Origin: Bacteroidota bacterium | Lineage (GTDB): Bacteria; Bacteroidota; Bacteroidia; Flavobacteriales; Weeksellaceae | Direction of reading: 5' to 3' | Length of the DNA: 64,000 nt | NCBI GenBank assembly: GCA_018902795.1 | Contig: JAHIQD010000002.1 | Span: 1 to 64,000 of the forward strand | Shown: piece after piece, positions 34,444 through 43,778 of the stretch | Layout: every line of letters begins with the position of its first letter | How positions within the stretch are numbered: the stretch's first letter is position 1 | Made by a program: the position numbers and the translations under genes | Notes under the pieces: generated by a model | Seen by the model: the letters and a program-made list of their open reading frames with translations, nothing else | The model's database searches: none | Told to the model about the DNA's origin: nothing

Positions 34444-34902
34444 ATGAAAGAACTTTTACTGAAACAGAAACAGGTTTTGCTTTTCATCTTTGCCGGTGCT
34501 TTGAGTGCCGCTGTAGAGATTGGCTCTTTCAAAATACTGAGTGTTTATCTTCCCCAGATTTTTTCGAACGAGAATAATTTTCATGGGATCCACTTTCCGT
34601 TGAGTAATATATTTTCTACAAGCTGCGGTATTTTTACCAATTATTTTTTAAGCATCTGGTTTGTTTTTGAAAGAGGCAAACATTCGAAAAGAAAAGAATT
34701 TGCTTACTTTATGTCGGTATCTTTTTTCTCCACGATTTTAAGTCTTACTTTCTTCCAGGTTTTCTTCCGGTTTATTTTTGTTGATCATATAGATGCAGGA
34801 TTTTTTGTTTTCAGCCGGGAAATGCTGAGTAAAATTTCAGCGATTCTTCTGGTGTCGGTTCTAAATTATTCGGTGAAAAAGAAAGTAATCTTTAATGGTT
34901 AG
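34444..34902 (+). CDS. GtrA-family membrane protein
   Basis: This 152-aa protein has four membrane helices, with LFIFAGALSAAVEIGSFKIL at the start and NYFLSIWFVF in the middle, the spacing expected for GtrA-like proteins. GtrA family members often move lipid-linked sugars across the membrane for surface glycans. I use the ATG at 34444 (MKELLLKQ). No glycosyltransferase is adjacent; the next gene encodes an acyltransferase. Confidence 0.75.
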   Translation: MKELLLKQKQVLLFIFAGALSAAVEIGSFKILSVYLPQIFSNENNFHGIHFPLSNIFSTSCGIFTNYFLSIWFVFERGKHSKRKEFAYFMSVSFFSTILSLTFFQVFFRFIFVDHIDAGFFVFSREMLSKISAILLVSVLNYSVKKKVIFNG

Positions 34903-34944
34903 TTGGAATACCGATTTTTTTTCGGGAGAGAAATGTCCTTACTT

Positions 34945-35028
34945 CTAGCCCCGGTTGAACGGCATGTCTGAGCTTTTTTGGCGGCGGCTCCGCCGCCGCC
35001 AAAAAAGCGAGTAGTGAAAACGGGTCTG
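34945..35028. repeat. GC-rich palindromic intergenic element (REP-like)
   Basis: GCTTTTTTGGCGGCGG (34972-34987), a 5-nt loop and CCGCCGCCAAAAAAGC (34993-35008) make a perfect 16-bp stem. It is flanked by CTAGCCCCGGTTGAAC (from 34945) and GTAGTGAAAACGGGT (to about 35025), which can pair weakly outside. The GC content contrasts with the AT-rich surroundings. I recall similar palindromic elements in Chryseobacterium-type genomes, but copy number cannot be checked here. Confidence 0.7.
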
Positions 35029-35081
35029 CCTGTCAAAGAAAAAACAACCTTTATTGCTCCTAAAAAATTGAAAAGTATTAA

Positions 35082-35807
35082 ATGAGAAAAATCCTGAATT
35101 ATATATGGCGCGGATGGATGGTTATTTTGGGAGCGGTGCTCACCATCATCCTCGGAATTCCTGTTTTGCTCCTTTCCATCAGAAAGGAACATTATAAATA
35201 TGCTTACCAGTTTATCAGGATTTGGTGTTTCGGAATGTTTTACGGGATGGGATTCCGCTACGAACTGAAAAAACTGACCGATAAAAAAATTGATAAAAAC
35301 ACCCAATATGTCTTTGTTTCCAACCACACTTCCATCATGGATGTGATGCTGCCGTGTATGCTGATGCCGCATCATCCGCTCTGTTACGTAGGAAAAAAGG
35401 AACTGGTGAAAATTCCGATTTTCGGGACAATTTATAAAAGAATCTGCGTCATGGTGGACCGCAGCTCGGCCAGAAGCCGTGCAGATGTTTACCGCAGATG
35501 CGCTGAAAGAATGGAGGAAGGCGACAGCATCGTGATTTTCCCTGAAGGCGGCGTTCCGGATGATACATCAGTAATTTTGGATCATTTTAAAGACGGTGCC
35601 TTTATCCTTGCCGCAAAACATCAGTCTCCGCTGTTGGTTTTCTCCTTTGTAGGACTGAAGGAAATGTTCCCGTTTGATCCGTCGAAAGGCTATCCTGGAA
35701 AAGTGAAAGTTTACTTTAACGATATTTTGGAGCCCAATAAAACTTCAAATGAATTAAAAGCCTCTGCCCATGCGGAAATAAAAAAAGTTTTGGAATACTC
35801 AAATTGA
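35082..35807 (+). CDS. plsC: 1-acyl-sn-glycerol-3-phosphate acyltransferase
   Basis: This 241-aa membrane-bound acyltransferase adds the second acyl chain in phospholipid synthesis. After one N-terminal membrane helix (about 13-31) comes the catalytic His-x4-Asp in NHTSIMD (81-87), then the glycerol-phosphate motif FPEGGVPDDT. Length and order match PlsC. It lies 40 bp upstream of the transporter gene. Confidence 0.92.
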   Translation: MRKILNYIWRGWMVILGAVLTIILGIPVLLLSIRKEHYKYAYQFIRIWCFGMFYGMGFRYELKKLTDKKIDKNTQYVFVSNHTSIMDVMLPCMLMPHHPLCYVGKKELVKIPIFGTIYKRICVMVDRSSARSRADVYRRCAERMEEGDSIVIFPEGGVPDDTSVILDHFKDGAFILAAKHQSPLLVFSFVGLKEMFPFDPSKGYPGKVKVYFNDILEPNKTSNELKASAHAEIKKVLEYSN

Positions 35808-35846
35808 GAAAATATGGTTATATTTGTTTTAAGAAAATATTAACAA

Positions 35847-37295
35847 ATGTCTACAAACTATTCTAAACAAACCAATTGGGGGCAATTCGTGCCTTTGGTA
35901 ACCGTGTTTTTCTTCTGGGGATTTGTTGCAGCGAGCAACGATATTCTGATCCCGGTTTTCAAAAAAGCATTTAATCTTACACAAAGCCAAAGCCAGTTGG
36001 TATCTGTGGCATTTTATGTCGCCTATACTGTAGGTTCCCTGATTTATATGTTTATATCCAAAGCGCTGAAGCAGGATGTTGTCAATAAAATCGGTTATAA
36101 AAACGGTTTGATTTTAGGACTGTTAATCTCCGCAGCAGGTACCTTGCTGTTTTATCCCGCAGCGAACATGGGTTCTTTCCCTCTAATGATTACCGGCTTA
36201 TTTATTTTAGGACTCGGTTTTTCCCTGCAACAGATTGTTGCAAACCCGCTCGCCATCGAAATCGGACCTACAGAAACCGGTTCCCAGCGTTTAACAATGG
36301 CAGGCGGAATCAATAATTTAGGAACCACTATCGGACCGCTGATTGTTGCTTTTGCGATCTTCGGTTCTGCGACAGCTTCAAACTCGGAAGCAAGCATTGA
36401 ATCGGTGAAAATTCCTTATATGGTATTAGGAGGCGCTTTTGTTTTGGTGGCTATTTTACTGAAGTTTTCATCACTTCCGCAAATCACTCCTACAATTACT
36501 GAAGATACCGACGACGTTGTTCCGGGCGAACACAGAACCTCAGCTTTGAAATATCCCCAGCTGGTATTGGGAATGATCGCGATTTTCGTGTACGTAGGTG
36601 TGGAAGTTTCCACAGCAAGTAATTTACCGGCTTATATGGAGAAATCATTAGGTTTTTCAACAAAAGATATTGCTCCTTATGTTTCATTATACTGGGCTTC
36701 ATTGATGATTGGCCGTTGGACAGGTGCGGTGGATGCATTTGATATTACTGCAGGCTTTAAGAAAATCCTGAGATTTTTGGCTCCTTATCTTGCCTTTGGT
36801 GTTTTTCTGGCAGTAAATGCAATTGCTAAACACGATCTTTCACATTTTTATATTTACGGTGTTATTATTTTAGTGATGATCGCGTGTGACATTCTGAGCA
36901 AAGGAAATCCGGCAAGAATGCTATTGATTTTCTCTTCCATGGGAATTTTAGCACTGATTATCGGAATGATGACTTCAGGAATGACCTCTGTTTATGCCTT
37001 TACCAGTGTAGGACTTTTCTGTTCAACACTTTGGCCTTGTATTTTTGCTTTAGCCATTAACGGACTGGGAAAACACACCAATCAGGGTTCTGGATATCTG
37101 ATTATGATGATTATGGGAGGAGGAATTGTTTCATGGCTTCAGGGAATGCTTGCGGACATGACCAACATTCACTTTAGTTATATCGTAGGAATTCTCTGTT
37201 TTGCTTATCTTGTGTTCTACGCAATTCGGGTAAGCGGAATTCTTAAAGCACAGGGAATCGACCTGAATAACGTAAAAAATGAAGGTGGCCACTAA
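35847..37295 (+). CDS. FucP-type MFS sugar transporter
   Basis: This 482-aa protein has 12 membrane helices and begins with FVPLVTVFFFWGFVAASNDIL, the hallmark of the FucP/GluP subfamily of major facilitators, which bring fucose, glucose, galactose or N-acetylglucosamine in with protons. GFSLQQIVANPLAIEIGP is the matching segment in helix 4-5. The actual sugar cannot be judged. The stop overlaps the next gene's start by 17 nt. Confidence 0.88.
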   Translation: MSTNYSKQTNWGQFVPLVTVFFFWGFVAASNDILIPVFKKAFNLTQSQSQLVSVAFYVAYTVGSLIYMFISKALKQDVVNKIGYKNGLILGLLISAAGTLLFYPAANMGSFPLMITGLFILGLGFSLQQIVANPLAIEIGPTETGSQRLTMAGGINNLGTTIGPLIVAFAIFGSATASNSEASIESVKIPYMVLGGAFVLVAILLKFSSLPQITPTITEDTDDVVPGEHRTSALKYPQLVLGMIAIFVYVGVEVSTASNLPAYMEKSLGFSTKDIAPYVSLYWASLMIGRWTGAVDAFDITAGFKKILRFLAPYLAFGVFLAVNAIAKHDLSHFYIYGVIILVMIACDILSKGNPARMLLIFSSMGILALIIGMMTSGMTSVYAFTSVGLFCSTLWPCIFALAINGLGKHTNQGSGYLIMMIMGGGIVSWLQGMLADMTNIHFSYIVGILCFAYLVFYAIRVSGILKAQGIDLNNVKNEGGH

Positions 37296-38349
37296 AAAAT
37301 TTGACATCTTTAAAAGAAAGAGAACTTGGGCAGGTATTTTACTTGCCCAATTTCTTTTGTTCTATATTTTTTCGACCGTTGAATTTATTGCCGGCCTTTT
37401 TGCGCGGTTTTTTGAGTTTCAGAAAAAGTTTCATCAGCAATTTTTTGCGTGGTTACCTTTTTCATTAGGTGATATTCTTTATATCATTTTAGGGCTTGTA
37501 CTTATTTTTTTCTTCATTAAAATCTTAAAAAAGCAAACCAGGAAGGCTTATCTGCTCAAATTTTTAATTTTACTGAATCTTCTCTATTTCGTCTACCAGA
37601 TTTTTTGGGGAATGCTCTACTTCCAGAAACCTATTCTCGATCAGTTGCCTGAGGAAAAAATCACTGTGGAGGAAACAAAGAACTTAACTTTAAAATATTT
37701 AAACCTTTGCAAACAAACGCGTAAAACCGTTAAGGAAGATCGAAACGGCGTTTTCAAAGCATATGATTTAAATGGTGTAAAAACTGAAATCCTTTCTCAT
37801 CAGAACGGACTTCCGAAATTCATCAGTAATAAAAATGGTACTGCAGTCAATGCTTTCAAACCGAGTTTATTCAAAGGAATAATGAGCTATACAGGGATTT
37901 TGGGATATTACAATCCATTTACCGCGGAAGCGCAGTATAACGCCGAATTACCGTCCACGTATCTTCCGTTCACTTTAGCTCATGAGAGTTCGCATCAGTT
38001 AGGTTATGCACGCGAACAGGAAGCAAATTTTATCGGTTATCTCCTGGGAAGAAATTCAGAACATTCAGAATTAAGATACAGCACGGAATATTTTGTTTTA
38101 AAGTCTTTATTAAATTCACTTTCTGAAAATAATCCCGACTTTGTTAAGGAAGTCCTCCGGCAATATTCCCCAGAAATGAAAAAAGATCGTCTGGCCGAAA
38201 AAATGTTCATAAAAAAGCACGAAGGATTCTTAGACGTTTTATTCGGTTTTACCAACGATTTATTCCTGAAAACCAACCAGCAGGAAGGAAGTGTCACTTA
38301 TTCTTATTTTATAGATTTACTGATAAGATATGAAAGAACAGTGCAATAA
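37279..38349 (+). CDS. DUF3810 membrane protein with HExxH motif
   Basis: This 356-aa protein has three N-terminal membrane helices (about 18-40, 63-82 and 93-112) and a soluble C-terminal domain with His235-Glu236-x2-His239 (LAHESSHQLGYAREQEANF) plus Glu248, the layout of a zinc metalloprotease. It fits the DUF3810 family, whose role is unknown. It starts 17 nt inside the transporter gene. Protease activity is inference. Confidence 0.8.
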   Translation: MKVATKKFDIFKRKRTWAGILLAQFLLFYIFSTVEFIAGLFARFFEFQKKFHQQFFAWLPFSLGDILYIILGLVLIFFFIKILKKQTRKAYLLKFLILLNLLYFVYQIFWGMLYFQKPILDQLPEEKITVEETKNLTLKYLNLCKQTRKTVKEDRNGVFKAYDLNGVKTEILSHQNGLPKFISNKNGTAVNAFKPSLFKGIMSYTGILGYYNPFTAEAQYNAELPSTYLPFTLAHESSHQLGYAREQEANFIGYLLGRNSEHSELRYSTEYFVLKSLLNSLSENNPDFVKEVLRQYSPEMKKDRLAEKMFIKKHEGFLDVLFGFTNDLFLKTNQQEGSVTYSYFIDLLIRYERTVQ

Positions 38350-38694
38350 AAAAGAATCGCATCTTGCGATACGATTCTAAAAACACAAATGATGAAAAAA
38401 AATTTATTGTCTTCCTAATAGCTCACGCCATCATTAAAACAGTGTAAAAATAGAATTAATCTTCCAACTGACAAAATTAATTTTCAAAAAAAAACGATAA
38501 TTTTTATCAGGTTTTATCAGTGTAAAATAGCCATTCACAACAATATTTATTTATCGTAAAACAATCCGCTGATAATCAAAAGATAGCTTGTGAAAACGCT
38601 TACAATAAACCGAAAAAATTGTCAAAAAAATTTTCACTAAAAATCAAAATAAAACAAATTTATTTAACTCAAAACAGAAAAGTCCGTAAAAATA
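38350..38694. other. Non-coding stretch before tRNA-Met
   Basis: No gene is seen here. A stem AGAATCG/CGATTCT (38353-38377), with a smaller inner stem, ends the DUF3810 transcript region; on the minus strand it is followed by a T run, on the plus strand by A only. The rest is AT-rich DNA without repeats or ORFs beyond a 9-codon frame at 38389. Confidence 0.6.
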
Positions 38695-38722
38695 AAAAAG
38701 CCCGACATGTGTCGGGCTTTTT
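38695..38722 (-). terminator. Terminator after tRNA-Met
   Basis: AAAAAGCCCGACA-TG-TGTCGGGCTTTTT is a 13-bp perfect stem directly downstream of the tRNA on the minus strand. Confidence 0.95.
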
Positions 38723-38723
38723 G

Positions 38724-38797
38724 TAGCGAAGACGGGAATTGAACCCGTGACCTCAGGGTTATGAATCCTGCGCTCTAACCAACTGAGCTACCTCGCC
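38724..38797 (-). tRNA. tRNA-Met (CAT anticodon)
   Basis: On the minus strand a full cloverleaf is seen: acceptor GGCGAGG/CTTCGCT with two G-U pairs, D-arm TAGCTCAGTTGGTTAGAGC, anticodon loop TTCATAA, and T-arm ACGGG-TTCAATT-CCCGT. The CCA is not encoded. The anticodon is CAT; elongator Met is most likely, although tRNA-Ile2 also has CAT and cannot be excluded by eye. The anticodon stem has an A-C mismatch at its loop-closing pair (CAGGA/CCCTG). Confidence 0.93.
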
Positions 38798-38843
38798 GTT
38801 AAAGTGGTGCAAAGATAGAAATTATTTGGAAAGTAGCAAAAAT

Positions 38844-40127
38844 TTAATTCAATTTTAAATAAGAAATTACATCTGCAGCGTGATCGGGTTTCGCAATGAT
38901 CTTATTATTGGCATCCAGCACAAAATAAGTCGGCGTTGCCCGCACATTATAAGTATCCGCGAAACTGCTGTACCAGCCTTTAAGCTCTGTATCATTAATC
39001 CAAGGCAAACTCTTTACCTTCGCTTCATAAGCGTCTTTCTCGCTGTCTAAAGAAAATGCAATCACTTCCATTTTCTGTGACTTTATTGCGTTGTATTTTT
39101 CAATGAGTTTTGGGAGTTCAGCTTCGCAGTGTGAACAGGTTGAAGCCCAGAAAACTACAATCTTCTTATCTGCTTTTACATCAAAAATTGATTTTGCGGA
39201 GGTATTGGTTGCTTTATTAAACACGTAATTAGGAAAAACAGCACCCAGCTCCGTGTTTTTATTGGTCGCAATAGTACCCGTGAGTCTGTCGTTGATCGTG
39301 CATTTCAGGTTTTTCGCTTCAGTAAGGTAGCGGTCTTTCAGATCTTTCATATCGTAAGTATCAAAGAGCTCGATAAGTTCTGACAAAACGGTCTGTCCGC
39401 GCGGGGTTTCTACATTTACGGCTTTCAATAATTTATCAACATCATTGGTGAGATTATTACTTGGTCCCACATTAAGATATGCCATCAGAAGCGGTCGCAT
39501 CAGAGAAGACGTTTCGAGCATGTCATTGGATTTATTCAGAAAATCAATGATTTCATCATGCGTTACTGCTTTTTTAGTGGCATTTTTATCCAGGTACTTT
39601 GCATAATTGGTGTTGTAGTAACTCACGAAAGGATATCGGCTCACATCTTCTGTATTGGCGGAAAGCCTCGATATTTCTGCATCCAGCGCCTGTCTGAATG
39701 ATGAATTCCCTTTGTAATAGTCTTTGATTTGGGTTAAGGCCGGTAAGATATATTCTTTTTTCTGCTGTACATCCTGTACATTATTCATGACCGAATTACT
39801 TTCATCAAGATATTGAATATTGCTGATTTTGCCTTTGTCAGAATCAAATTTCAGTTTTACGTCTTTATTTTCTGAAATGAAATTGATGGAGATATTGCCT
39901 TCGGGAAAATAAAGCTTCATCATTCCGGTGTACGGCTTTGTTACCTTTATCTGCCAAGCATTTCCTTTTCTTGTTTCCTTAGTATTCAGGATGTCTTTGG
40001 ATCCGTTTAAGGTATAAAGATATACTTCCTTTGGATTAAATGCTGCAGGAGCTTCAATATCAATTTTAAACTGTGCTGATAATGAGTTCAACGCCAGCAA
40101 ACTCATAATTCCTAAAACTTTTTTCAT
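38844..40127 (-). CDS. TlpA-like thioredoxin-fold protein
   Basis: This 427-aa exported protein has a signal peptide (MSLLALNSLSAQ), an N-terminal domain of about 90 residues that looks like DUF4369, a helical middle, and a C-terminal thioredoxin fold with redox pair Cys331/Cys334 (WASTCSHCEAELP) and the cis-Pro in ATPTYFVLD. It likely works as a periplasmic disulfide reductase (cytochrome c or envelope protein maturation). It stands alone on the minus strand. Confidence 0.88.
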   Translation of the reverse strand: MKKVLGIMSLLALNSLSAQFKIDIEAPAAFNPKEVYLYTLNGSKDILNTKETRKGNAWQIKVTKPYTGMMKLYFPEGNISINFISENKDVKLKFDSDKGKISNIQYLDESNSVMNNVQDVQQKKEYILPALTQIKDYYKGNSSFRQALDAEISRLSANTEDVSRYPFVSYYNTNYAKYLDKNATKKAVTHDEIIDFLNKSNDMLETSSLMRPLLMAYLNVGPSNNLTNDVDKLLKAVNVETPRGQTVLSELIELFDTYDMKDLKDRYLTEAKNLKCTINDRLTGTIATNKNTELGAVFPNYVFNKATNTSAKSIFDVKADKKIVVFWASTCSHCEAELPKLIEKYNAIKSQKMEVIAFSLDSEKDAYEAKVKSLPWINDTELKGWYSSFADTYNVRATPTYFVLDANNKIIAKPDHAADVISYLKLN

Positions 40128-40182
40128 AATGTAAATATAAAAAAACTCACCGGATTTGCGGTGAGTTTGGTATTATTATAAA

Positions 40183-40404
40183 TTAAATGAGGCCTTTCTC
40201 CCGTTTTTTAACAAAGTAGATTATTAAAAAAACTGCTACCAATACCAACGCGTAAATATACATATCAATAGGTGATGCGGGAACTCCCGGCCCTGTGCCT
40301 CCGCCGCCTCCTGGGGGAGTGGGAGCCGGCGGTATTTCTTCTGCTTTATATAATGCTCCTGTGATCAGGACTAAAAAGAGTAGAGCTTTATTTATAAGTT
40401 TCAT
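40183..40404 (-). CDS. Small secreted Pro/Gly-rich protein with C-terminal TM and Lys tail
   Basis: This 73-aa protein has a signal peptide (KALLFLVLITGALYKA), a Pro/Gly-rich linker (PPAPTPPGGGGGTGPGVPA), then PIDMYIYALVLVAVFLIIYF and a basic end (VKKREKGLI). I recall similar short PxxPIDxY-helix-KK proteins in flavobacteria, often next to genes for T9SS cargo, with no known function. It lies 18 bp after the larger T9SS protein and probably shares its transcript. I use the ATG at 40404. Confidence 0.65.
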   Translation of the reverse strand: MKLINKALLFLVLITGALYKAEEIPPAPTPPGGGGGTGPGVPASPIDMYIYALVLVAVFLIIYFVKKREKGLI

Positions 40405-40421
40405 AGTTTTGTGTTTTAGCA

Positions 40422-42419
40422 TTATCTTATAATTTTGGAACTTATTTTTTCTCCTTTTTCGGAAACGGCAGTTACAACGTATGCTGTATTGGATTTAGAA
40501 AGATCAAGTACAAAATCTTTATCTGCTTTTACATCTTTTTGGGAAAGAATTAATTTACCGCTCATGTCATAGACGCTGATATCTGCTTTGATCCACTGAG
40601 GATCAAAACGTACCGCAAAACTGTGAATTGCCTTGTTGTAAAACACTCTTGTTCTTGATGGTTTGGCAGCTCCGTCCGTTCCGAGTACTACTGTTGATTT
40701 TCCGTAATATAAACTATACTGGTCTCCGGAAACAGGAATAATCTGATTCTGGGCAATTTCTGTTATTTCGCCGTTTGCAGTCTTATAGTAAAAACCAATT
40801 CCGGTAGAAAGCTGATGTGTTCCGTCGGGGATAAGGTCAGTATTTTCTCTAACTTCAAATTTTAGAGATTTAATACCGCCGTTGTATAAAGCTAAAGGAA
40901 TGGCTTTTCCGAAAAAGTCGGTTTCATTTGCTTCGTTAATGTACAGCCAGTATGAATTGATGTAATTCTGATCGTAACCACCTGTTGAAGCATTTTCTTC
41001 GAATGTCCCCAATATATTCTGACTTCCAAGAATTGACTGCACAGTAGGCTGCGTGGTATGACCGCTAACGGCAGTTGGATAAACCGCGTAATACGTTCTC
41101 GCAAGCTCTACTCCATTTTCATCCAGTCCGATTACGCCAAGCTGCTTCACTGAACCTGCTCCACTTCCGTTTTTTGCGTTAACCGAATAACTGGTTCCCT
41201 CAGCTCTCGGCGTATATTTGAATCTCCTTAAATTATCAAAACTCAAAGTTTTGTCACTGTCAACTTCAGCATTATTATCTCTGAGCTTAATTACAAAAGT
41301 CTGCATTGGTTTAACAATTAATCCAACATCTCCTACCGGCACAGGAGAACCCGCGGTAAAATTGATGAACTTTGCTCCCACTGAATATGTGCCGACATTC
41401 GGCAGCGAAACAACAGTGCCCGGATCGTACCGTATCCCCTGGATTGAAGCAATTGCATTATTATCTGTGACAGTTCCCGTCTCAGTGATGCCTATTAATC
41501 CTAAATCCAAATTAGTAAAATAAGGATTTCCGAACTGGTAGATGTTTCTGCCAAAAGTTGCTACCGACCACGGACTTCCAGGGTTTGAAGCATAATCCCA
41601 GTCATCCTGGAGGTATGTATTATAATGTTCATTGTATGAATTGATGCCCAGTCCATTGGTGCCGAAATTCACACCGTTTGCTGCATTCAATAGTTTCTCG
41701 GTTACACCGTTGGTAAAAGGCACGCCTTTCAAAGTATATACAGCACCGTTTGGAGTGGGCGCGATGCCCGGCATCAACGCAGGGGGATTACCTGTGTCTA
41801 GCCCATTAGAACCGAGCATGTAATAAGTGGTGTTCTTTGGAGTAACGGAAGAAACATTTAAGTTTTCAGAGACTGCGGACGCATTGTTCCAGGTAAGCAC
41901 TTCATTTTTAGAGTATCTTACATTCGTAAATGTTTTCCCTAATGTTCCGATTGCAGATGCGCCACCGGAAAGCGAAGAAATAGTTTTGTTGTAAAAAGGA
42001 AGCGCAATCTGCTGATAAGTACCATGTTTAGCAGTCCGGAATTCTTTATCCACTACAGCACTGACATTAGCTCCCTGATTTAAACCATCGATATAAAGCT
42101 GGCCATATGTTGAAGGATTAACAGTGGCAGAGTGATTTGCCGGATTATTCAACCTCAGAATAAAGTTACCTCCATCCGTTTTATTTCCGGTGCCGGCTGC
42201 ATCTAATGTTTTAAAAACATCATTGGCTCCGCCGACAATCATTACGTTTCCGTGTACATCATAAATCCCGTTTCCTTTCGTCTGAACTCCACCGCCATTA
42301 TAAACCAAAGCGTTTTCCCCTACATAAAACAGGGCATCCGGATTAACGTGAAATATGACTTGTGATTTTGCCGAAAACCACAGCGCAAGAAGCGCCGTAG
42401 CAAATAAATTTCTTTTCAT
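40422..42419 (-). CDS. Large secreted protein with T9SS type A sorting tail
   Basis: This 665-aa protein has a signal peptide (ATALLALWFSAKSQ) and repeated beta-rich, Gly/Asn-rich segments. It ends in a type IX secretion sorting domain (about 590-665; ADISVYDMSGKLILSQKD, then AYVVTAVSEKGEKISSKIIR). It is likely a cell-surface protein anchored after export. The body contains no recognised enzyme motif. The leader on the minus strand has several ACAAAACAC repeats. Confidence 0.85.
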   Translation of the reverse strand: MKRNLFATALLALWFSAKSQVIFHVNPDALFYVGENALVYNGGGVQTKGNGIYDVHGNVMIVGGANDVFKTLDAAGTGNKTDGGNFILRLNNPANHSATVNPSTYGQLYIDGLNQGANVSAVVDKEFRTAKHGTYQQIALPFYNKTISSLSGGASAIGTLGKTFTNVRYSKNEVLTWNNASAVSENLNVSSVTPKNTTYYMLGSNGLDTGNPPALMPGIAPTPNGAVYTLKGVPFTNGVTEKLLNAANGVNFGTNGLGINSYNEHYNTYLQDDWDYASNPGSPWSVATFGRNIYQFGNPYFTNLDLGLIGITETGTVTDNNAIASIQGIRYDPGTVVSLPNVGTYSVGAKFINFTAGSPVPVGDVGLIVKPMQTFVIKLRDNNAEVDSDKTLSFDNLRRFKYTPRAEGTSYSVNAKNGSGAGSVKQLGVIGLDENGVELARTYYAVYPTAVSGHTTQPTVQSILGSQNILGTFEENASTGGYDQNYINSYWLYINEANETDFFGKAIPLALYNGGIKSLKFEVRENTDLIPDGTHQLSTGIGFYYKTANGEITEIAQNQIIPVSGDQYSLYYGKSTVVLGTDGAAKPSRTRVFYNKAIHSFAVRFDPQWIKADISVYDMSGKLILSQKDVKADKDFVLDLSKSNTAYVVTAVSEKGEKISSKIIR

Positions 42420-42517
42420 CGTATTGTGTTTTGTGTGTTTTGTGTTTTTGGAACATTGCTATTCCAATACAAATATATTTAAATTTTTATTTAAATCACA
42501 CTAAAAAACACAAATCC

Positions 42518-43699
42518 TTAGAAAATAATATTTTCCTCTGTTAATACAATCTCCTGATGTTCAGTAATATTGAACATATAATCTTCCAGTACTTTTTCCG
42601 TCGTTCCTCTTAATCCTCTTGCACCAAGACCTTTCTCCATTGTTTCCTCCACAATTTTTTCGATAGCTTCTTCTGTAAATTTCAAATCTACCCCATCCAT
42701 TTTAAAAAGCTCCACAAACTGATTGATGATTGAGTTTTTCGGCTCTTTCATAATCCGGATCATCGTTTCTTTAGTAAGTTTATCAAGATAAGTGACAATC
42801 GGGAATCTTCCGAGCAATTCCGGTATCAGTCCGAATTTACGTAAATCTATAGCGTTGAGCTGGCTCAAAATATAGTCGTCATCATCCGTTTTATTGAGCT
42901 TTTCGGAGCTGAAACCAATAGCCTGCTTATTCAGACGTCTTTCTATAATTTCCTTAATTCCGTCAAAAGCACCGCCGGCAATAAATAAGATATTCTGGGT
43001 ATTCACCTGAATATATTTCTGATCAGGATGCTTTCTTCCACCTTGTGGCGGAACGTTCACAATACTTCCTTCCAAAAGCTTCAGCAATCCCTGCTGAACG
43101 CCTTCTCCAGAAACATCACGGGTAAGACTTGGATTATCGGATTTTCTGGCAATTTTGTCGATTTCATCGATAAAAACAATTCCTTTTTCTGCCTTTTCCA
43201 CATCATAATCGGCCACCATCAGAAGGCGCGACAGGATACTCTCCACATCTTCACCCACATAACCTGCTTCCGTAAGTATGGTAGCATCTACGATACAGAA
43301 AGGAATATTCAGTTCTTTTGCGATGGTTTTAGCCAAAAGTGTCTTTCCGGTTCCGGTTTCACCAATCATGATGATGTTGGATTTTTCTATTTCTACTTCC
43401 CGGTTTTCATCTTTCGCGTGAAGAAGTCTTTTGTAATGATTATAAACCGCGACGGAAAGCTGTTTTTTTGCCTGATCCTGCCCGATTACGTACTGATCGA
43501 GATATTCTTTTATTTCTTTTGGTTTTTTCAAATCATCAACATGTTCTGCCGGTGAAAAACCGTTGTCAGGAACATTTTCCATCACGATAGAATGTGCCTG
43601 TTCAATACAGTTTTCGCAGATAAAACCTTCGTTGCCGGAAATAAGCATCTGCACTTCATTTCTTTTTTTTCCGCAGAAGGAACATTGGTTTGGATTCAT
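42518..43699 (-). CDS. clpX: ATP-dependent Clp protease ATP-binding subunit ClpX
   Basis: This 393-aa AAA+ unfoldase feeds substrates to ClpP. The N-terminal zinc domain has Cys6, Cys9, Cys28 and Cys31. Walker A is GETGTGKT (about 112-119), Walker B is IVFIDEIDKIA, and ELLGRFPIV, GLGARGLR and the C-terminal IEKIVEET segment are typical of ClpX. No clpP is adjacent. Confidence 0.97.
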   Translation of the reverse strand: MNPNQCSFCGKKRNEVQMLISGNEGFICENCIEQAHSIVMENVPDNGFSPAEHVDDLKKPKEIKEYLDQYVIGQDQAKKQLSVAVYNHYKRLLHAKDENREVEIEKSNIIMIGETGTGKTLLAKTIAKELNIPFCIVDATILTEAGYVGEDVESILSRLLMVADYDVEKAEKGIVFIDEIDKIARKSDNPSLTRDVSGEGVQQGLLKLLEGSIVNVPPQGGRKHPDQKYIQVNTQNILFIAGGAFDGIKEIIERRLNKQAIGFSSEKLNKTDDDDYILSQLNAIDLRKFGLIPELLGRFPIVTYLDKLTKETMIRIMKEPKNSIINQFVELFKMDGVDLKFTEEAIEKIVEETMEKGLGARGLRGTTEKVLEDYMFNITEHQEIVLTEENIIF

Positions 43700-43735
43700 A
43701 TATCTGTAATAAATTTCTAATTAAGAGTATTTTAA

Positions 43736-43773
43736 AAAATTTTGTCAAAGCTTTTCAACTTTGACAAAATTTT
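43736..43773 (-). terminator. Terminator after the HIT-protein gene
   Basis: AAAATTTTGTCAAAG and CTTTGACAAAATTTT form a 15-bp perfect stem with an 8-nt loop, 6 bp after the stop of the HIT gene on the minus strand. Confidence 0.85.
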
Positions 43774-43778
43774 ATTTT

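Noticed and set aside
38353..38377. Hairpin after the DUF3810 gene as its terminator
   Set aside because: On the plus strand it is followed by A, not T; only the minus strand has a T run and no minus gene precedes it. Kept only as a note.
38389..38418. Tiny frame MMKKNLLSS after the DUF3810 gene
   Set aside because: It has nine codons, no ribosome site and no neighbours to regulate; probably chance.
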